A stretch of DNA of 64,000 nucleotides from positions 4,869,721 to 4,933,720 of the forward strand of contig JAFMSR010000016.1 in NCBI GenBank assembly GCA_022818135.1. Reading direction: 5' to 3'. Below the pieces are notes generated by a model. It saw only the letters and a program-made list of their open reading frames with translations. It did no database searches and was not told where the DNA came from. The stretch is from Saxidomus purpurata (taxonomy: Eukaryota > Mollusca > Bivalvia > Venerida > Veneridae). Of the stretch, positions 47,511 through 60,078 are shown piece by piece. Numbering within the stretch: the stretch's first letter is position 1; every line of letters begins with the position of its first letter. Position numbers and translations under genes: made by a program.

Positions 47511-50262
47511 GCGATATATAAATTGCAACTGTTATTCAAAGAAGAATTTTGAAAACAGTTTCCGCTTAAGGCAAGTTGTCACTCAGATTCTGGTGTCAAT
47601 ATTACATGTACCACTGGGAATACAACAGATGATAGCGGCCTTACAGTTGAATTTTAATTACATTACTTTATTTGTTTTAAGGTTACGATTATCACTTAAA
47701 ATTTCTTCCCTAATAGTTTTCAAAAGAAAGAAGAGAACACAGATTTAAGGCGCAGTAAATCTATTGATAACACTGGTTGTTGTTTTCCTTCTTTAAAATA
47801 GAATGTTCTTGTTGTGTTTGGTAATTTAATATTGGGGCATTTTAATACATTGCATGTATACGCATTTAAGGTATGAATATCTACAAAAAAGATGGCATTT
47901 TCAAATTTCATTAACACATTTTAGAAACAATAGATCGATGGGTGTCGTTAAACTCAATCTTGACCGCTGTGCCAAAACGAAAAACTAGTTCTCGTTCGAA
48001 GCGGATGTAAAATCTTATTTTATTCAGAAACAGAAAATTCGCATTAACAGGGAGGGAGATGGTAACTCTTTTATAACTTTAAAGTGAAACTGAGACAAGG
48101 AAATAAGCAATGAAACAATGACCACACTAAAATTAGCATTCACTTGTGTTAGTGTGATTTTTTGTGTATTATTAATTATACATTTTTGAAACAATGGTAA
48201 ATACTCGAAAAAGGAGGGAAGACATTCAATTTGCTGGTAGTGAAACACTTGAAAGACCTTGAATGTTTATTTACAACCTGTACCGTTATTATTAATGAAC
48301 GGTTTTTTTAAATATTGATTATTTATATAATTTTACTTGAAATTTGAATGATTTGTTGTGCTTCCCTCCTCACTATTTTTTAAAAGCTAACATCTAACTA
48401 AAGTCAAATTTTATCTGTATGCAACTAAACAAAACATCCTAATTTTTAACATGGCTTACGGAAGTATTCTAACGCTAGTTGAGAGTCCATGCGAAAGTTT
48501 AAAACATGTATAATAGCACTCTAATATGAAAACAACCCTCTGCGGCGAGTGTCCGTTGCTTCTAAGTGAACGGTCATATAGATATACATGTATTTCATTT
48601 CTATTTTTACTCAATTTAAGCGAAATGCAGACACGTAATAAAACCATATAACAGAGTTTGATCATATCTTACATTATTCATTTTATTACATTTTACACAA
48701 TGTTACTCCAGTCATTACTATACAATTTTAAACTAATTTTGAGGTCAAAACATAGCTTTTCGGACCTGTTAAATGTGATATTGACCGGGGACGAAGTCCG
48801 AGGTCAATATCATTTTTTTAAAGGTCCGCAAAATTATGTATTTGCCGAAACATTAGTCTAAAATCATAACATCGTATACCTCATAAAGAGTAGTGAAAAT
48901 CATGCGAAGGCTTCTTAAAATCCGTGCAGGTCTACGCATCATTTTCAAGGTCTACACATACTTTTGCGGACCCGGCACGTGAGCGCTATCGGCCAATCAG
49001 AATTAAGTATTTATGACAGGTATACGATATAGGTTAATATATGTAATACATTTTATTACAGTTGGTACATTTTATACTCTAATGTTTTTTAATAAATACC
49101 TAGGTGAATACTAGGAATGTTGTATTCAATGTTCAGCCTGTATTTTATGTTTGGTTATATTGATTGTTTGTCAAGGTACATATATATATATAAACAGTTT
49201 TCATGCAAACGTTCTGTACAAATATTTCATTACCATTTGTCTGCATTGAAATGTACCTGCTAAAATGTATATGCGATCCTTAACTAAATCTAGTGATGTT
49301 AAGATATAAGAGACACGCCCTAGACTGGCATCAGTCGTTAGAGTCGCTTCAATGCCGTCACTTTTAAAACTAATAAAACTACACGCAATAATTCCATTGA
49401 AGGAATTATCAACGATGTCCATTGTTTAAGTTTAAAAAAGCAGAAATAACCAGTAAAATTATCAAAATGAGATGTGTTGCTGTGACTTTTAACCTTCATG
49501 TATTGTTTTATATGTTTTGTAAATATACATTTCTATATACTAGACTAAATACTAGAAGTTATTTCATGTACATTTCTCCAATTGAAATCATTTTGATAGA
49601 ATAAATGCTAGTTTTAAGATATGCATTTTTAATTAATTATATGTATTTTGTCAGATTTTTTGATAATGTTATATATTTTTGTAGACAGTAAGAACATGCA
49701 TAATCTATGTAAGACTTAGTATAGCTTATAAGTCTTCTTTACAGGAATAAGCAAATTTATTGCAAAGCAGCGTTAACGAACCGGAGCAATATGTTTGTTT
49801 ATTCCGGTAATATGGACCCTATATTAGGCTAACAGTTTGTCCTACTTAAGTCAACTTTTACATTGAAATAAAGAAATAAAAATAAACTTTATATTGTAGG
49901 TGGAGTATCTATTTTTGACTTGGATTGTCAAAAAAAAACACGCTTTGTTCAACATAATTAAAACAGTGATAATTATGGTAATATTCATTTAGCTGTGTTA
50001 TTGTTCTTAACATTCGGATGGTCACTTTGAAAGGTAATATCACACCAGGTGCAAGATCTCAAAGGGTATGGTGTCATTATATTAAGAGGTTGATATTCTT
50101 TAGCACAAAAATTAAGTATCTGCTAACAGGAAAATTATAAAATGACATACAAGTAATGAGGAAGACTACCGAATTATATTTGATACATATACATGTACTT
50201 GGATATGTTACATGTATATATATTACAACAAGAACGTTATGATTAAATTTTTCAATTCGAAA
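47511..50262. other. A5-to-B3 spacer, left part
   Basis: Diverged copy of the A-B spacer; no gene. Between about 48715 and 49040 it carries an insertion absent from units 1 and 2 that contains the hairpin 'atattgacc ... gaagtc ... ggtcaatat' and 'ttttgcggacc'-type inverted ends. Confidence 0.5.
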
Positions 50263-50430
50263 CTGTACTAAAAAAAAACAATATATACAATATCATATGT
50301 TTGCGTACATGTATTTCTCTTTTATAATGTTTCTGTTATTGTAAGGAAGGAAGGGGATGTTCCCCGACCCCTATTACGACTAAGACGGGGATAATAAACG
50401 GGGTTACCCCTATGGGGACCTCAAAAAAAA
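50263..50430 (+). mobile_element. Short retroposed insert with A-tail and 12-bp target duplication
   Basis: TTCAATTCGAAA occurs at 50251-50262 and again at 50431-50442. Between them lies 168 bp ending in 'cctcaaaaaaaa'. Unit 1 has a single 'taattcgatgtgacaac' here. The A-rich 3' end and long duplication are the signature of LINE-mediated insertion; the source element is unknown. Confidence 0.6.
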
Positions 50431-51101
50431 TTCAATTCGAAATGACAACAAGGAAGTTTTAATGGATTTCTTTAGAAGACAAACAATTGCCATCACTGAC
50501 ACTTAAATTTCATATATTTATAGAGATCAATTTAGTTTTAGTTTTAAATATACGCTAGCTTATTGTTTCAAGTAACATGTAAGTTGATCTCAAGTATATA
50601 ATTACCATATATAGTGCGTTGCGTGTATTATCTTAACTGTTACAGCTTGCATGTTTTTTTAATTGCTTTAGGTGTAATTCAATAATTTATTGCATATTTC
50701 TAAAAGGAGAGCACTTTTATATATTATTGTATATTATTTGTAAACCAAGTTGCGGTGTTCCATGATAAAACTATTAAACGCAATAAACCAAGTCTGCTTT
50801 GATTGTGTGTTAGTCGATATTCTAACCTCCACAACGGGATTCATTGATGTTCCAATGAAACACATATAACTTGTCCGGAAGATATTATTCAACTAAAGTT
50901 TACTTTTATATATTTGTATCGTAAAAAATGCGAGTAACGAATTTAACAATCACCTCCAGTCAAGAGTCAATAATCCAATGAGAATGCACCATTTGTTTCC
51001 TTCCTCCGCACAGGTTAATGGGGATTCACAGAGCGTTGGGTTCTTAAGCCGTAGGTCGCGGGTTCAAATCCAGAAAACGGGTAATTGAGAGTACAAGCTG
51101 T

Positions 51102-51441
51102 CACAGACACTTGGGTTCAGGAGAGCGATTCTGGCCCAATTGTGTCTATCTTGTATTTTTTTTTCATATTCACATACTATAGGAACTCAGTATACACACT
51201 GAACAGGTTTAGTCACTCAACGGAAACATTTAAAAACAAAAATTTTTTCACTATATGTCTCTATAAACCACTGGTTTATAGAGACATATAGTGAAAACAA
51301 AAATTTTTTTAGATGTTTCCGTTGAGTGACTAAACCTGTTCAGTGTGTATACTGAGTTCTTATAGTATGTGAATATGAAAAAAAAAATACAAGATAGACA
51401 CAATTGGGCCAGAATCGCTCTCCTGAACCCAAGTGTCTGTG
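51102..51441. repeat. 340-bp near-perfect palindrome
   Basis: Two arms of about 169 bp meet at one base (51271) with essentially no spacer. They are near-identical except a short A/T-rich patch (51233-51250 vs 51292-51310). It interrupts the SINE-like remnant, and the adjacent left flank (attgagagtacaag) is an inverted piece of that SINE. It is absent from units 1 and 2. Confidence 0.85.
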
Positions 51442-51703
51442 TATTTCTGCCCGAGTACAAACCTCAGAAAGCACACATGGAAATAATTTCATACAGTAAA
51501 CTCCATGTAAAACGACTCCGGATATTGCTAAATTCCAGATATAAAGCATAAATGTTCTGGGTCCGGTTTTCCCCCCTTCTTTATTTATTATGAAACTGTT
51601 ATATATAGATATAACAAATTCCGGATATAAGCAGCACATTTAATAACCAAATACTGATTAATAACCAAATACTGATGAACCTCATCTGCCATATTTATAC
51701 ACA

Positions 51704-51879
51704 CAGTCAAACCTGTGAACAAGGACCACTGTAAGGAAGCTACAAAGTGGTCTTTGTTTTCAGGTGGTATTTACAGGTATGTCTACTATTATTATGAATA
51801 GTGCACGGTAATCTCCCTGCTGGTCATTATTAGCATGGTGGTCTCTATTCGGAGGCGGTCTTTAACACAGGTTTGACTG
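51704..51879. mobile_element. 176-bp MITE with CAGTCAAACCTGTG ends
   Basis: Inverted ends CAGTCAAACCTGTG / CACAGGTTTGACTG; the interior repeats 'gtggtct' motifs. Absent at the corresponding site of units 1 and 2. Target duplication unclear. Confidence 0.7.
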
Positions 51880-52007
51880 TATATTAGAATTAAGTATATT
51901 AAAACAATCACTTCTTTTACATTTGTAAGTGCCTATTTTTGAAGCATCTCACAGGTTCGACTGTGTTGAAATACGTACTACCTGTCACACTCACATAGAG
52001 TTTGGAC

Positions 52008-52102
52008 CCCCATAAAAATCATTTTTAAAAAAAACACACCCGGATCCACTATCAAGCATTTATATGATTTCTTTAAAAATGTTTTATGGGGGTCCAAACT
52101 TC
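52008..52102. repeat. Hairpin upstream of B3
   Basis: Unit-3 copy of 5369-5465. The outer arms TTTGGACCCCCATAAAA are preserved while the loop has diverged. Confidence 0.55.
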
Positions 52103-52513
52103 ATGTGACTGTGCTTCCTGTCCCTGCCACGTCTTAACTACATATCTAAATTTTAATAATTGGGTACAAGTATAAATCACAATAAACGAACAAACCACAA
52201 ACAATGAATTGATACATGTGTACCTTATATTATAGATTAGCTTGAGCTTTAAAACATTATCAGATTAAACCTGTTTTAAACGATATCCTATCATTAAGTT
52301 GAAACAAATGTCTATTTATCAAGCTTTGGTAAGCATTGTATTGTACGGTATTGAGACTTCATATTGATATATCGATAGCTTTATATTGATAACGTATTTA
52401 AACGAACAGCCATTACATGATACTTTTAACAAAAATAAGAAATTCAGCTCTATGTGCCTTTAAAGTTAGATGAAATTAATCGGTGTGAAGTTGTGCCTTC
52501 AAAATTAGGTAAA

Positions 52514-53998
52514 ATGAATCGATGTGAAAACCATAAGTTGGAATTAGAAAGTTACTGTCAAGTTCACGGTGTACTGTGTTGCAGAGAATGTGTATCCTCT
52601 ATACATGAAACATGCGAAAAAATTATACCCTTGGGTCAAGCAGTCGCGGGTAGTAACGTGGAGGCTGAGGTTAAAGAAACGGTCAAGGTGCTAGAAAATT
52701 TGGTGACAAAGTTTGAAGCTACTAGAAATGGCGAAAGGGGGTCGCTTAGATCAGTCGACACGCAAGGAAAAGAATTGGAGAAGAGGGTGAAAAGGTTTCG
52801 TCAAAGTGTTGACAAGATGCTTGATAAACTTGAGTTGTCGATGGTAATGAAGAAGGATGAACTAAGCGGTGAAGAAGTGAAAGTAATTAAACAAAGATTA
52901 GGAGTATGCGAAACAGCCATTGAAAATTTGAAAGACGGGTTACAGAAAATGAAAACCATCCAAAGAGGTAAAAATGAACAGAAGTCTTTCATAGCAGTAA
53001 ACACAGTAAAAGTACTGAGAACTAGGTATGAAGAAATTCTTGACGAAATTATCGACGGTAAAGGTGAATTCACTTTGAAGTTTTTGCCAAATAATGATCT
53101 CGTGCAGGCGCTCGACAGTTTAGGTTCAATTAATGTCAAATCAACAATTCGCCCAGCTGAGATTTCGAAAGAAAACGGAGAATTACAACCCAAACTAGCA
53201 AAGGTAGCAGAAATCAACGTTCGTGCAGCCTCTGATGCTTCCGTATGCACGATATCTGGATGTATTTCTTTTTCTGAAGACCGACTTATTCTTGCAGATG
53301 AAACAAACAGTAGCATCAAAGTAGTTGGCCCTGAAAATACTGTTACATCTTCTATCAAGCTGGCTTATTCTCCCTGGGACTTAGTTGCACTGTCCGAACC
53401 AGACGTCGCCGTCAGATGCAGCTTCTCCGAAACAGTTGACGCGAACAATAAAATCTATATCCTGTCTGTTACCAAAGAAATCCAAGAAAAAAGATGTATT
53501 GTAATTGAAGGGCGACCAAGAGCTATTGCCTATAATAGCCCTCATTTGTATGTTGCCGTCTCGAAAGATGAGGAGATTGTCATTTTAGTCGTTCAAGAAA
53601 CGGACGGAAAGGTTGTAAAAACAGTTAAACCTAAGAACATTTTGAAGGAGCCCCAATACATCTGTCTCGATTTGAGCAAAGAGATAATGTTCGTGTCTGA
53701 TTTTTACAAGGGTATTTCTGCTCTTTCGTTCCAAGGTACTGTAGTTTTTGAGCGCGTTAACGGAAAAACGACAGAATACGGCGGAATAACTGTCGATGAT
53801 AACGGGGAGGTGTTCGTGTGTGCCGGTAAACCGTACGGGATTTACAAGGTGTCCGCAGACGGAAGCGGACTAACATCTTTCGTGACATGGGAGGCAAAAG
53901 ATATTGATCCCCAGGCTTTAACCTTCCGAAACAGTAACAAAACATTCATTGTCACAACGTGTAACTCTGATAAGGCATTTGTGTATGCATATATTTGA
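52514..53998 (+). CDS. B3: B-box / coiled-coil / beta-propeller TRIM-like protein
   Basis: 494 aa from ATG 52514, intact; one lysine shorter than B1 (VKPKNIL versus VKPKKNIL). All eight B-box ligands are conserved (C4, H7, C15, H18, C23, C26, H31, C34). The non-ligand His at 36 in B1/B2 is Lys here, and R24-D25 of B1 is R24-E25 in B2 and B3. Coiled coil about 45-190, propeller blades from about 235. In-frame upstream codons begin with GTG (52454), so the second start copy is used. Differences from B1 are scattered and mostly conservative, suggesting selection to keep the protein. Confidence 0.85.
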   Translation: MNRCENHKLELESYCQVHGVLCCRECVSSIHETCEKIIPLGQAVAGSNVEAEVKETVKVLENLVTKFEATRNGERGSLRSVDTQGKELEKRVKRFRQSVDKMLDKLELSMVMKKDELSGEEVKVIKQRLGVCETAIENLKDGLQKMKTIQRGKNEQKSFIAVNTVKVLRTRYEEILDEIIDGKGEFTLKFLPNNDLVQALDSLGSINVKSTIRPAEISKENGELQPKLAKVAEINVRAASDASVCTISGCISFSEDRLILADETNSSIKVVGPENTVTSSIKLAYSPWDLVALSEPDVAVRCSFSETVDANNKIYILSVTKEIQEKRCIVIEGRPRAIAYNSPHLYVAVSKDEEIVILVVQETDGKVVKTVKPKNILKEPQYICLDLSKEIMFVSDFYKGISALSFQGTVVFERVNGKTTEYGGITVDDNGEVFVCAGKPYGIYKVSADGSGLTSFVTWEAKDIDPQALTFRNSNKTFIVTTCNSDKAFVYAYI

Positions 53999-55081
53999 AT
54001 TTTGTTTGTGGTTGCTGCACTGGGTGGTGTTTGGGACAATATTTTCATAATCTACATGTATAAGGTCAATACAGCGTTACCAAGAAAGGAAACGTGTCAT
54101 CCTAAATGTATGTTTCCTAACAGGCTTCAAGTAAGATGTGAAGGATTTTATTACGAATACCGTGATTATGTACGCAAAACAGTTACCCCCGTTGACGGAT
54201 ATTTCGATCTGAACCGCGTGCTCATTACAGAAACTGTTAGTATGACACCCCCTGTGCCAGACAACTCTCATGAATTACTTGTTTCAGTCTTCTAGGGTTC
54301 CTGTTTTGCGGGAACTAGGCAGAGTCTCAATAACGCCAAAACGCTTACAATGTACATTCGTTGACGAATTTTTCGATCTGAACCGCGTGCTCACGACAGA
54401 AACTATTATTCTTGTAATTTGAGATTTACTAAGCGAAAGAGACCGACAAGACCGGAAAACTATTTTGTGCAGTATGCCTTGTACGGCAGTTTATAAATTA
54501 CCCTGTCTCTACGTAATAGTAAGACCTTTGTTCAACATTTGAAAAAAAACGTGATATGATAGAAAATTAATAGTGTATTATGTTTTATTTGTGTTTTTCA
54601 TCAACATTACGTTTTACACAAGAGACACAATGCTTCTTCTTTTATTTCCTTTTTATTACGAAATATTACATGAATGATCAGTTTAACATCAGTATACATC
54701 AATATAAAAGATCTTTTAGAATAATTATGGCACAGAACATCACCAGGAAAAATATCGATGAAATCAGAAATGTTGTACATTTGTAAATTTTACAACAAAA
54801 CTATATAAAGGCTCAAACAAATTTGCTATAAATATTGCAAATAAGCGAAAATTATATACACAGAAATAAGGTATAACACACTATACAGAACTGGACATTG
54901 ATAGAAACATAAATAGAATATAGCATATTACGTAAATGATCAATAAAAATGTGTTTTCATCGCATGAAACTAGTAAATGTTTTTATCTGCAAATGAACAT
55001 TACTACATTACTAATTTTTGTAACATAAAGCACATATGAGTTATACTTTTCATTTCGAAAATTCACAAGTAACCGGAAGCA
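53999..55081. other. B3 downstream region
   Basis: Colinear with the region after B1 but with many indels; the AATAAA of B1/B2 is lost. From about 54900 onward it becomes almost identical to unit 1. Confidence 0.5.
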
Positions 55082-55384
55082 TTGTGACACCGGATACAGC
55101 AGCTCCATTCAAATACAGCTCCTTATTAGTCTATGATAAATTCCGTGCCGCGTATTTATATAAACGAATGATATACATGTATCTTATAAACACGTCTTTG
55201 CTGTATCGGGTCACTGGGGCGCTCTATTCTAAAAACAGGTACAAAAACCCCTAATACAGCTCCCATTTGATAAGGGGAGCTGTATTCGGCGAATAGAGCT
55301 CCTCGGGAGCTGTATTCGTTAATACGCACCGAATAAAGCTCTCCCGGGGAGCTGTATTCGAACGAGCTGTATCCGGTTTACAAA
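55082..55384. mobile_element. Foldback/MITE with 'gagctgtattcg' repeats, copy 3
   Basis: Unit-3 counterpart of 8463-8763, almost identical to it (differences near 'gcgaatagagctcctcg'). Confidence 0.65.
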
Positions 55385-56194
55385 GCATGATTATGTAGAT
55401 ATAGAATCTCCTAAGAGTAAATAGACAAATAAAAATAAAACCACTATCATGCAGACTGTCCGTGTTGCTGGATGCTTATTTGATACTTTTGCCATCAACG
55501 TTTCCAGTATATCTAAAGAGTCTATGTTTTGCTTGCTACTTAGATATTATTTGAATTTTTAAAGTTTCAATGCTCAGACAAAAGTACTGAACTTGACACA
55601 AAATAAGACGTGAGTGCAATACTCTCGATTTACTCTCAACATATTCAACGAATTTCTAACAAATAGCTTCAGTGTTTGTGCAAAATCCTTCGCCACGAGC
55701 GAAATTCGAAATCAGTACATCTAGTTTCTTTAAACAAATACTCTTCCATGTCGCCGTAAAAGCTCTCTTAATGACAAGGAAGTATAAAATCTAGGTTATA
55801 TTTATTACGATGCTTGTAGGCGACAACGACATAAAGGAGGAAAATCTTCAAGATTCAATGTAGGCACTTCTAATATTTTTCCTTACATTTATCCTCATCA
55901 CGATAAAGGAAAATAAAACAGTCATACATATATGTACTTGATTATTTTCCTTGTCATAGAAACTGCGCAGTATGCACTTAAAAACACTTCAGTAATGAAA
56001 AATATATATTTAACTCTAACACTAACAAAATGTGATCTATTTTTAGAAAAAGAAATTATGACTTGATATGGTTTAGTACAGATTAGATCAAAAGACTCTG
56101 ATACTTCAAAAGAAAACGGGCGTTTTCGCTGTTTACGTGTTCAGATAGCAAATCAATTCTGAATTAAGGCCGTAGTTTACTCGTGGGTCTATCA
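55385..56194. other. Spacer downstream of C3
   Basis: No gene. Minus-strand AATAAA candidate near 55797-55808 lies about 390 bp beyond the C3 stop. Confidence 0.4.
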
Positions 56195-56310
56195 CTATTT
56201 ACTCTTCCTCTTGCAGCATACCCATATGACGACCAGGATCAGTATAACCAGTACCCCAGCACCTACCGATACCCCTATCACAATAGTCTTTGTATCACTG
56301 TCCGCCTTAA
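56195..56310 (-). CDS. C3 exon 5: transmembrane and tail exon
   Basis: Last coding exon of the complete C3 gene. Phase-1 start (two bases completing an Ile codon with exon 4), KADSDTKTIVIGVSVG, hydrophobic helix, CCKRKSK, stop TAG at 56195-56197. The acceptor is TTTTCAG. No adaptor motif is visible in the seven-residue tail, so signalling would need a partner. Confidence 0.8.
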
Positions 56311-56367
56311 CTGAAAACATAAAAGCAATGAGTACAAGTTCGGAATGTCACTTGGGCCTTTTAAGAA

Positions 56368-56576
56368 AGAGGCCAAGTGGTGTTCTAAATGACATACTGA
56401 ACTGACCACTGGGACTTCTTATTGATTGAGAGTTATAGGTTCGAGCCCTGCTACCCTTCGTGTCTCTAATTGTGAGAAAGTTGGCAATTTCTTGTGAAGG
56501 CTAGTCCTTCCCAGGAACGATGGTTAGAGAAACTGCCGCGAGTGTTGAAACATGCAAACAAACCGTACAGGGGAGA
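56368..56576 (+). repeat. SINE with tRNA-like head in C3 intron 4
   Basis: Same SINE insertion as 9747-9955 and 31388-31590. Confidence 0.55.
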
Positions 56577-56693
56577 CAAATTTTACTAATCTATCACATT
56601 TTGAAGCATATTATTATCCCTTATGAAGATTTCTTCTATGGTAATAAAATTTATTTCAATGTATGAACTGATTTTAAAAGGTCTCAAACTTAC

Positions 56694-57068
56694 TGCGTTC
56701 TTTACACTTAGGGCCCTCATACTCATCCACGCACCCATTAATGCAATCGCCTGTCAAATAATTACATTTCCGGTCAGCGCAGGTCGTGCTGCATTCGGTA
56801 GTACAGTTGCTATCCCAGTATGTGCCGTTTACACATCCATGTAAACAAAAGCCAGTAGTTTCGTTACAAATCCTTGAATCTAGGTCCGTAGGTCTGTGGC
56901 AAGTGGCACTGCACTGGTCCTGGCAGGTGCTATTCCAGTAATGCGGGGTACAGCCCTGTACGCAATAGCCATCCTGGCTACATTCCCGGTCGATGCATCC
57001 GGAGCTGCATGAGTCCATACATTTTGGTCCGGTAAGTACCGAAAGTGTACAGGCGTTAGCACAGGAAC
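56694..57068 (-). CDS. C3 exon 4: three EGF-like repeats
   Basis: 375-nt exon, phase 1 in and out (donor GTAAGT). Cysteine-rich EGF-like units as in C1. The acceptor 'tatatgctag' has a poor pyrimidine tract, but the phase joins exactly to exon 3 (GAT G + GT TCC). Confidence 0.8.
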
Positions 57069-57803
57069 CTAGCATATACATGTATAACTTAATATTTATA
57101 TTTTAAGAAAGATATTCATCATAGACTCTTACTTCTTTTTTTGTTTTTTTTTTGTTTGAGGCCCCAGTATTCGGTCACCCAGTTTATTTTTCAAAGAAAA
57201 ATATATACATGTATACATACATTCATAGCATATTCAAGTTATTTCAAAGTATAACATTTTAATCCAAAAAGAAAAAAAGTGTTCCCAAGCAACACAGTTT
57301 ATGAACAATTCATCCATTCTCTTATCTGTTCTTAGCTACTAAGATCATGGGGTCTATTCATATCTTATATATCCTACGTATTATCAATTCTCTAGTAAAA
57401 GACAGTCAATAAAATAAAAATGTCTTGCAAGATAAGGAAGAATGCAATACTAAATTACTAATGATGTAGGATATATTGTATTATTCAAGGGAAATAACTC
57501 ATATATTTTTATTTTTCCTGATATCATCAGTTATACTTCTTGTATTATTTTAATTACTGAATCTGCCATCGCACTTAGTCTTTTGAGAAACAGAGGAGAA
57601 AAATTTGTCATTTATAGTGATAAAAATATGAAAATGATTTTCGAAATAAAAATATCGATCAATTTCCCGGTAAAGTTTCATTTCACTTCCACTAATTATA
57701 AAATATCCTCAATGTTTACTTACTATTATTCATTAACGAATAGAAAAAGAAACTCGAACTTCTAGCCCGGAATACATAACCCTGTGCAATAAATGTTATT
57801 TAC

Positions 57804-58030
57804 CATCAACGGCATTACACGCGTTTCCATTACACGTGGCGCTACACTGATCCATGCACGTGTCACCATAGAAACCAGCATTACACCCAAATTCACAGCG
57901 TCCATCTGTTTGTCTACACACTGATAAAGAAGAACTTCCATTTGTTGCACAGTTCTCGCTGCATGGCTGACAATCCCCACCACTCCGATAGTAGTCTTTG
58001 ATACAATCATTACAAACAATCGCTGTCACA
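57804..58030 (-). CDS. C3 exon 3: EGF-like repeats
   Basis: 227 nt, acceptor TTGTTACAG (phase 2), donor GTAAAT (phase 1). Encodes CNDCIKDYYRSGGDC and two EGF-like units. Joins exon 2 as ...SLMQG-S-VTAIVC. Confidence 0.8.
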
Positions 58031-59912
58031 CTGTAACAAACATGGATGAACTATTACCAGGTGTGAATACGTTAGAAAATAGTCCAAGTAATATATAGAG
58101 TATTGTTTGCGATAATAACAACGTCATCAATTACAAATTATTAGAAATACAGTACATTGTTTGCCTATAAAAATAATATATCATGCAGTAGCCATACTAT
58201 AATTTTTGTTGATCTTTCATATGTACCCGTTTCATCGGTACCGCTCAAAATAGTTCGAACGAAAGCCGACGTAACCTCAGTGTGAATTTGCCGACGTACA
58301 AGTTGCCTAGTTGCTCATATCAATATAACCTAAACCTAACAAGAACGAAAATTCATATAAGAATACATAGTCCTTTCTGTCACGGTTTTGACGTTTCGAT
58401 ACCCGACATTATGACGGAAATACCCGAAATAACGATGGCTTTACACGGAATTACAATGGCGATACACGAAACTACGGATGGCAAATTTCCGAAATAACGA
58501 TGGCGAATTTACAAATGCGATGCCCGAAGTGATGATGGAAAGAAATCGCGCATCGCCAGTGAGTTCGCGTTAACGCCCTCTGACTTACTGGAGATGAAGT
58601 GATGGCCCCAACGGTACACCGTAGTAACCGTACTTTTGTTTAAAATTAAGGTTATTCTAATGCATGATCACGTTGTAACTTGTATGACGACATGTTTGCG
58701 AATCGAGCTGTATTAGTTTTTGTAAAAGGAAAAACGGTAATTTAAAAGTAAGTAGTGCTGCAGTGTGTCAAATAATAATATTATGCACACTTGCATAAAC
58801 TTTATTGAGTTACCGATTGTGATACATATCGCTTTGCTAAGCAATTTGGGGGCCGGTGAAAATGGTGGTGATAATGATGATGGCAACAACGATGATGGTT
58901 ATTGAAATATAGATAACAGTGCTGGTTGTGGATCAGGGGTTGGGGAGGGGCTTCAGCAGCAGGGGTGTGCGACCGCACATTCTCAACGACCGCAAATTCT
59001 AAACGACATACAGCGGACTCGAGCTCCATATTAACGCACAGTTGAGCTAACACATACAAAACATATTTGTATAAACTTACCTATTTAAGTTAACCAAACA
59101 TTATGTCAAAATGTTTATGGTTTTCACATTAGCCTAATACTAGTCAGTAACGCCGGGAAGGATTATATATTTTTGCACATTTTGGGGCCATCAATAAAGG
59201 GACTCTCTGCCACAGTAACGTATATATTACAAACCTTCAATCTTTCCCGTATTTTATCTCCTAAAAAACTTTTCAAATGACGGAAAGACAAATACATTTT
59301 AAATCCAGCATTATCATGGTGGTGAAAGCCGCACTTTTGAAGTCAGCCAAGTGCATAACGCTATTCACCGTAACACGTTTTGCAATAAATGAACATTATT
59401 ACTTCAAATAAATAATAATCGATCGGTATTATGTCTAGTAATACGAGAGAAAGAAATTTATCTGTAACATATGGTGTCTAGTTGCGCGGTATTAAACTTT
59501 GTTATAATTGCATAGCTAGTTTTCTAGATGTTGTTTGTAAGAATAAAGAATGCATTTTATCTTAAGATTATACCGTGAACGTTAGAAAAGGCCGTCACCT
59601 TCTCTCTTTTATAATTAGGTTGGCGATAACGCAAAATGACGATGGCGATACGCAAACGATGGAAAAATGATAAATTATATTATGATACGGGACGTGTATG
59701 CTGGCAATACGCGATGCTTTACCGTCCTCACTTCGCATAATTCCATATTGCTGTAATATCATAACTTTGAGCACACGTTAGAATGAATGTATCTGATGGC
59801 TTACTATGTTACAAAAGTGTATATATTAATATATCATATAATATCATTATGTACCTGAGTTTTGTCAAAATTTATTTACCCCCCCCTCCTTTTTGTTAAA
59901 AAACTTATTTAC
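58031..59912. other. C3 intron 2
   Basis: Long intron with the 'cgaaataacgatggcg' degenerate array (58380-58530, echoed at 59625-59670) and GAT-rich DNA. About 90 bp near 58605-58690 (ccaacggtacaccgtag...) is absent in C1. No exon seen. Confidence 0.5.
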
Positions 59913-60078
59913 CTCCCTTGCATCAGTGAACAATCTTTGCAGTTAGAACAACACTGGATGTTACATTTTGAACCAGCATAACCGGGTTGACACCCCAGTG
60001 AACAGTCCCCGGTGACGTTGTCGCATGTTTGGCCAGTGGTCGCCTGCACGCAGAATGCGCTACAGCTTTCATCACTAC
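59913..60078 (-). CDS. C3 exon 2: first EGF-like repeats
   Basis: 166 nt. Acceptor TTCATTTTCAG, phase 1 start, SDESCSAFC..., CDNVTGDCSLGCQPGYAGSKC, CCSNCKDCSLMQG, donor GTAAAT in phase 2. This exon exists once in the window. Confidence 0.8.
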
